From contig JAEOUB010000254.1 in NCBI GenBank assembly GCA_016839545.1, forward strand, positions 1 through 7,470: a DNA stretch of 7,470 nt, given 5' to 3'. The notes below the pieces were generated by a model, which saw only the letters and a program-made list of their open reading frames with translations, was not told the DNA's origin and did no database searches. Position 1 is the stretch's first letter. Each line of letters begins with the position of its first letter. The stretch is from Candidatus Kariarchaeota archaeon (GTDB lineage: Archaea > Asgardarchaeota > Heimdallarchaeia > Heimdallarchaeales > Kariarchaeaceae). Shown piece by piece: positions 6,310 to 7,470 of the stretch. A program made the translations under genes and the position numbers.

Positions 6310-6316
6310 CTTAAAG
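6310..6316 (+). promoter_or_regulatory. TATA-like box for the DUF255 gene
   Basis: CTTAAAG centred 26 bp before the ATG at 6339, inside the 47-bp gap after the phosphotransferase gene. It is a weaker match than the other boxes, but the spacing agrees with them; read-through from the upstream gene is equally possible. Confidence 0.35.
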
Positions 6317-6338
6317 CAGACTGCGTCAATTGAACCTC

Positions 6339-7470
6339 ATGACAAATCGCCTGGCAGATGAGTCTTCACCCTATCTCCAACAGCATAAAGACAATCCAGT
6401 AGACTGGTATCCCTGGGGAGAGGAAGCCAAGAAGATTGCCAAGGATCTGAACAAGCCTCTGTTTATATCCATTGGCTACTCTACCTGCCACTGGTGTCAT
6501 GTGATGGCACGAGAGAGCTTTGAGGATGAGGTCACTGCGGCGTATATGAACGCCAACTTTGTCAACATCAAAATGGACCGAGAGGAGTACCCGGGTGTGG
6601 ACAAGGCCTACCAGGAGATGTTTCAGATGCTCCATCGTCGAGGTGGAGGTTGGCCCCTGAGTGTGTGGGCACATCCCGATGGGACGCCCTTCTATATCGG
6701 TACATATTTTCCAGAGAAGCCCCGTCACAGCATGCCTTCCTTCATGGATGTCAATCAGCAGTTGATGGCAATGTGGGGTACTGATCGCCAGGCACTTGAT
6801 ACACAGGGCAGCCGTCTTGCTGCAGCTCTGCGACAGAGTGGTTCCAACTGGAAAGCAGGGACCAAGGAACTGAGCGAGGATCTCTATTACAAGGAGATTA
6901 TAGGTCTACAATCACGGTTTGATACCCAGTTTGGTGGTATAGGTGGGGCACCCAAGTTTCCACGAATTGAGACCCTGCGTTATCTCCTGCGAGAGGGACT
7001 GGTCAAGGATATCAAAGAGGCCATCAGTTTTGTGTCATTCACCTACCACAAGATGTCACGTGGAGGTATTTACGATCAATTAGGTGGTGGATTTGCACGC
7101 TACAGTGTGGATCGGGAGTGGTTGGTTCCACATTTTGAGAAGATGCTCTATGACAATGGTGCACTACTACAATTGGGTGCTGAGCTGGCACAGGCAACAG
7201 ATGACAAATTTGTTGAGTTTGTCGTCAGGGATACCATCGCCTGGATGGCACGAGAGATGCGACATCCCGGTGGTGCTTTCTATGCTGCCCAGAATGCAGA
7301 ATCTGAGGGTAGAGAGGGAGCATTCTTTGTCTGGCACGTACCTGAGCTGAGAGAGGTACTTGGGGAACACTACGGACTGGCTGCCTCCCGGTACGGGATC
7401 ACTGACAGCGGTAATTTTGATGATCCTCACCACCCTGAGATCAAGGGGATGAATGTTCTGAGTGTGGTAA
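6339..7470 (+). CDS. DUF255 thioredoxin-like protein (YyaL/SPATA20 family), 3' end outside window
   Basis: The frame is open from ATG 6339 to the window edge: 377 codons of a protein that is usually about 600-700 residues. The N-terminal thioredoxin-like domain has the family motif STCHWCHVMARESFED (48-63) with the CxxC cysteines C50 and C53, and GGGWPLSVW...GTYFP (102-124). The following six-hairpin-glycosidase-like region has APKFP (204-208), GGIYDQLGGGFARYSVD (242-258) and WLVPHFEKMLYDN (261-273). These blocks make the family assignment very secure. The reaction is not established; the fold suggests a thioredoxin-like module fused to a sugar-epimerase or glycosidase-like barrel, probably cytosolic. 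The segment at 317-327 reads QNAESEGREG where relatives usually have DADSEG, a modest departure. ATG 6339 gives the canonical N-terminus (NRLADESSPYLQQHKDNPV). Confidence 0.95.
   Translation, partial: MTNRLADESSPYLQQHKDNPVDWYPWGEEAKKIAKDLNKPLFISIGYSTCHWCHVMARESFEDEVTAAYMNANFVNIKMDREEYPGVDKAYQEMFQMLHRRGGGWPLSVWAHPDGTPFYIGTYFPEKPRHSMPSFMDVNQQLMAMWGTDRQALDTQGSRLAAALRQSGSNWKAGTKELSEDLYYKEIIGLQSRFDTQFGGIGGAPKFPRIETLRYLLREGLVKDIKEAISFVSFTYHKMSRGGIYDQLGGGFARYSVDREWLVPHFEKMLYDNGALLQLGAELAQATDDKFVEFVVRDTIAWMAREMRHPGGAFYAAQNAESEGREGAFFVWHVPELREVLGEHYGLAASRYGITDSGNFDDPHHPEIKGMNVLSVV

Noticed and set aside
6366..6728. 120-residue minus-strand ORF at the DUF255 gene
   Set aside because: Antisense to the strongly conserved CxxC and GGWPL blocks of the DUF255 protein, which explain this sequence.

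Overview
The window looks like a compact archaeal chromosome segment of moderate GC. I favour a euryarchaeote of the Thermoplasmatota / marine Poseidoniales kind, with low confidence in the lineage. The archaeal call rests mainly on promoter layout. Six of the gene starts have a TATA-like box centred about 24-30 bp upstream and no well-placed Shine-Dalgarno sequence, as expected for leaderless transcripts. GTG starts are frequent. There is no sign of phage, transposon, CRISPR or RNA genes.

Layout, left to right. Positions 2-337 are the C-terminal end of a Gfo/Idh/MocA-type oxidoreductase whose beginning lies off the left edge. Two bases after its stop comes a JAMM/MPN+ zinc metalloprotease (340-747, +). 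Its 3' end overlaps a convergent PrsW-type intramembrane protease (728-1519, -). A 91-bp divergent promoter region separates PrsW from an M24-family Xaa-Pro peptidase (1611-2717, +). The peptidase stop codon interlocks with that of a three-TM membrane protein carrying calcium-binding TSP3-like repeats (2714-3514, -). A second divergent promoter region contains a perfect 8-bp-arm inverted repeat. It leads to a small two-TM protein with a cytosolic zinc ribbon plus a RING-H2-like zinc module (about 3652-4134, +). Three co-directional genes follow, each with its own TATA-like element: an alpha/beta hydrolase (4205-5086), an APH/choline-kinase-fold phosphotransferase (5272-6291), and a thioredoxin-like DUF255 protein (6339 to beyond 7470) truncated by the right edge.

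The genes do not form one obvious pathway. Three of the first four complete genes on the left concern proteolysis (JAMM isopeptidase, PrsW, Xaa-Pro peptidase). The pairing of a JAMM protease and a membrane RING-like protein about 3 kb apart is the only hint of something more than housekeeping (ubiquitin-like modification), and it is weak because no ubiquitin-like modifier, E1 or E2 is visible. No stretch longer than 300 bases lacks a gene; the longest gene-free interval is 5087-5271.
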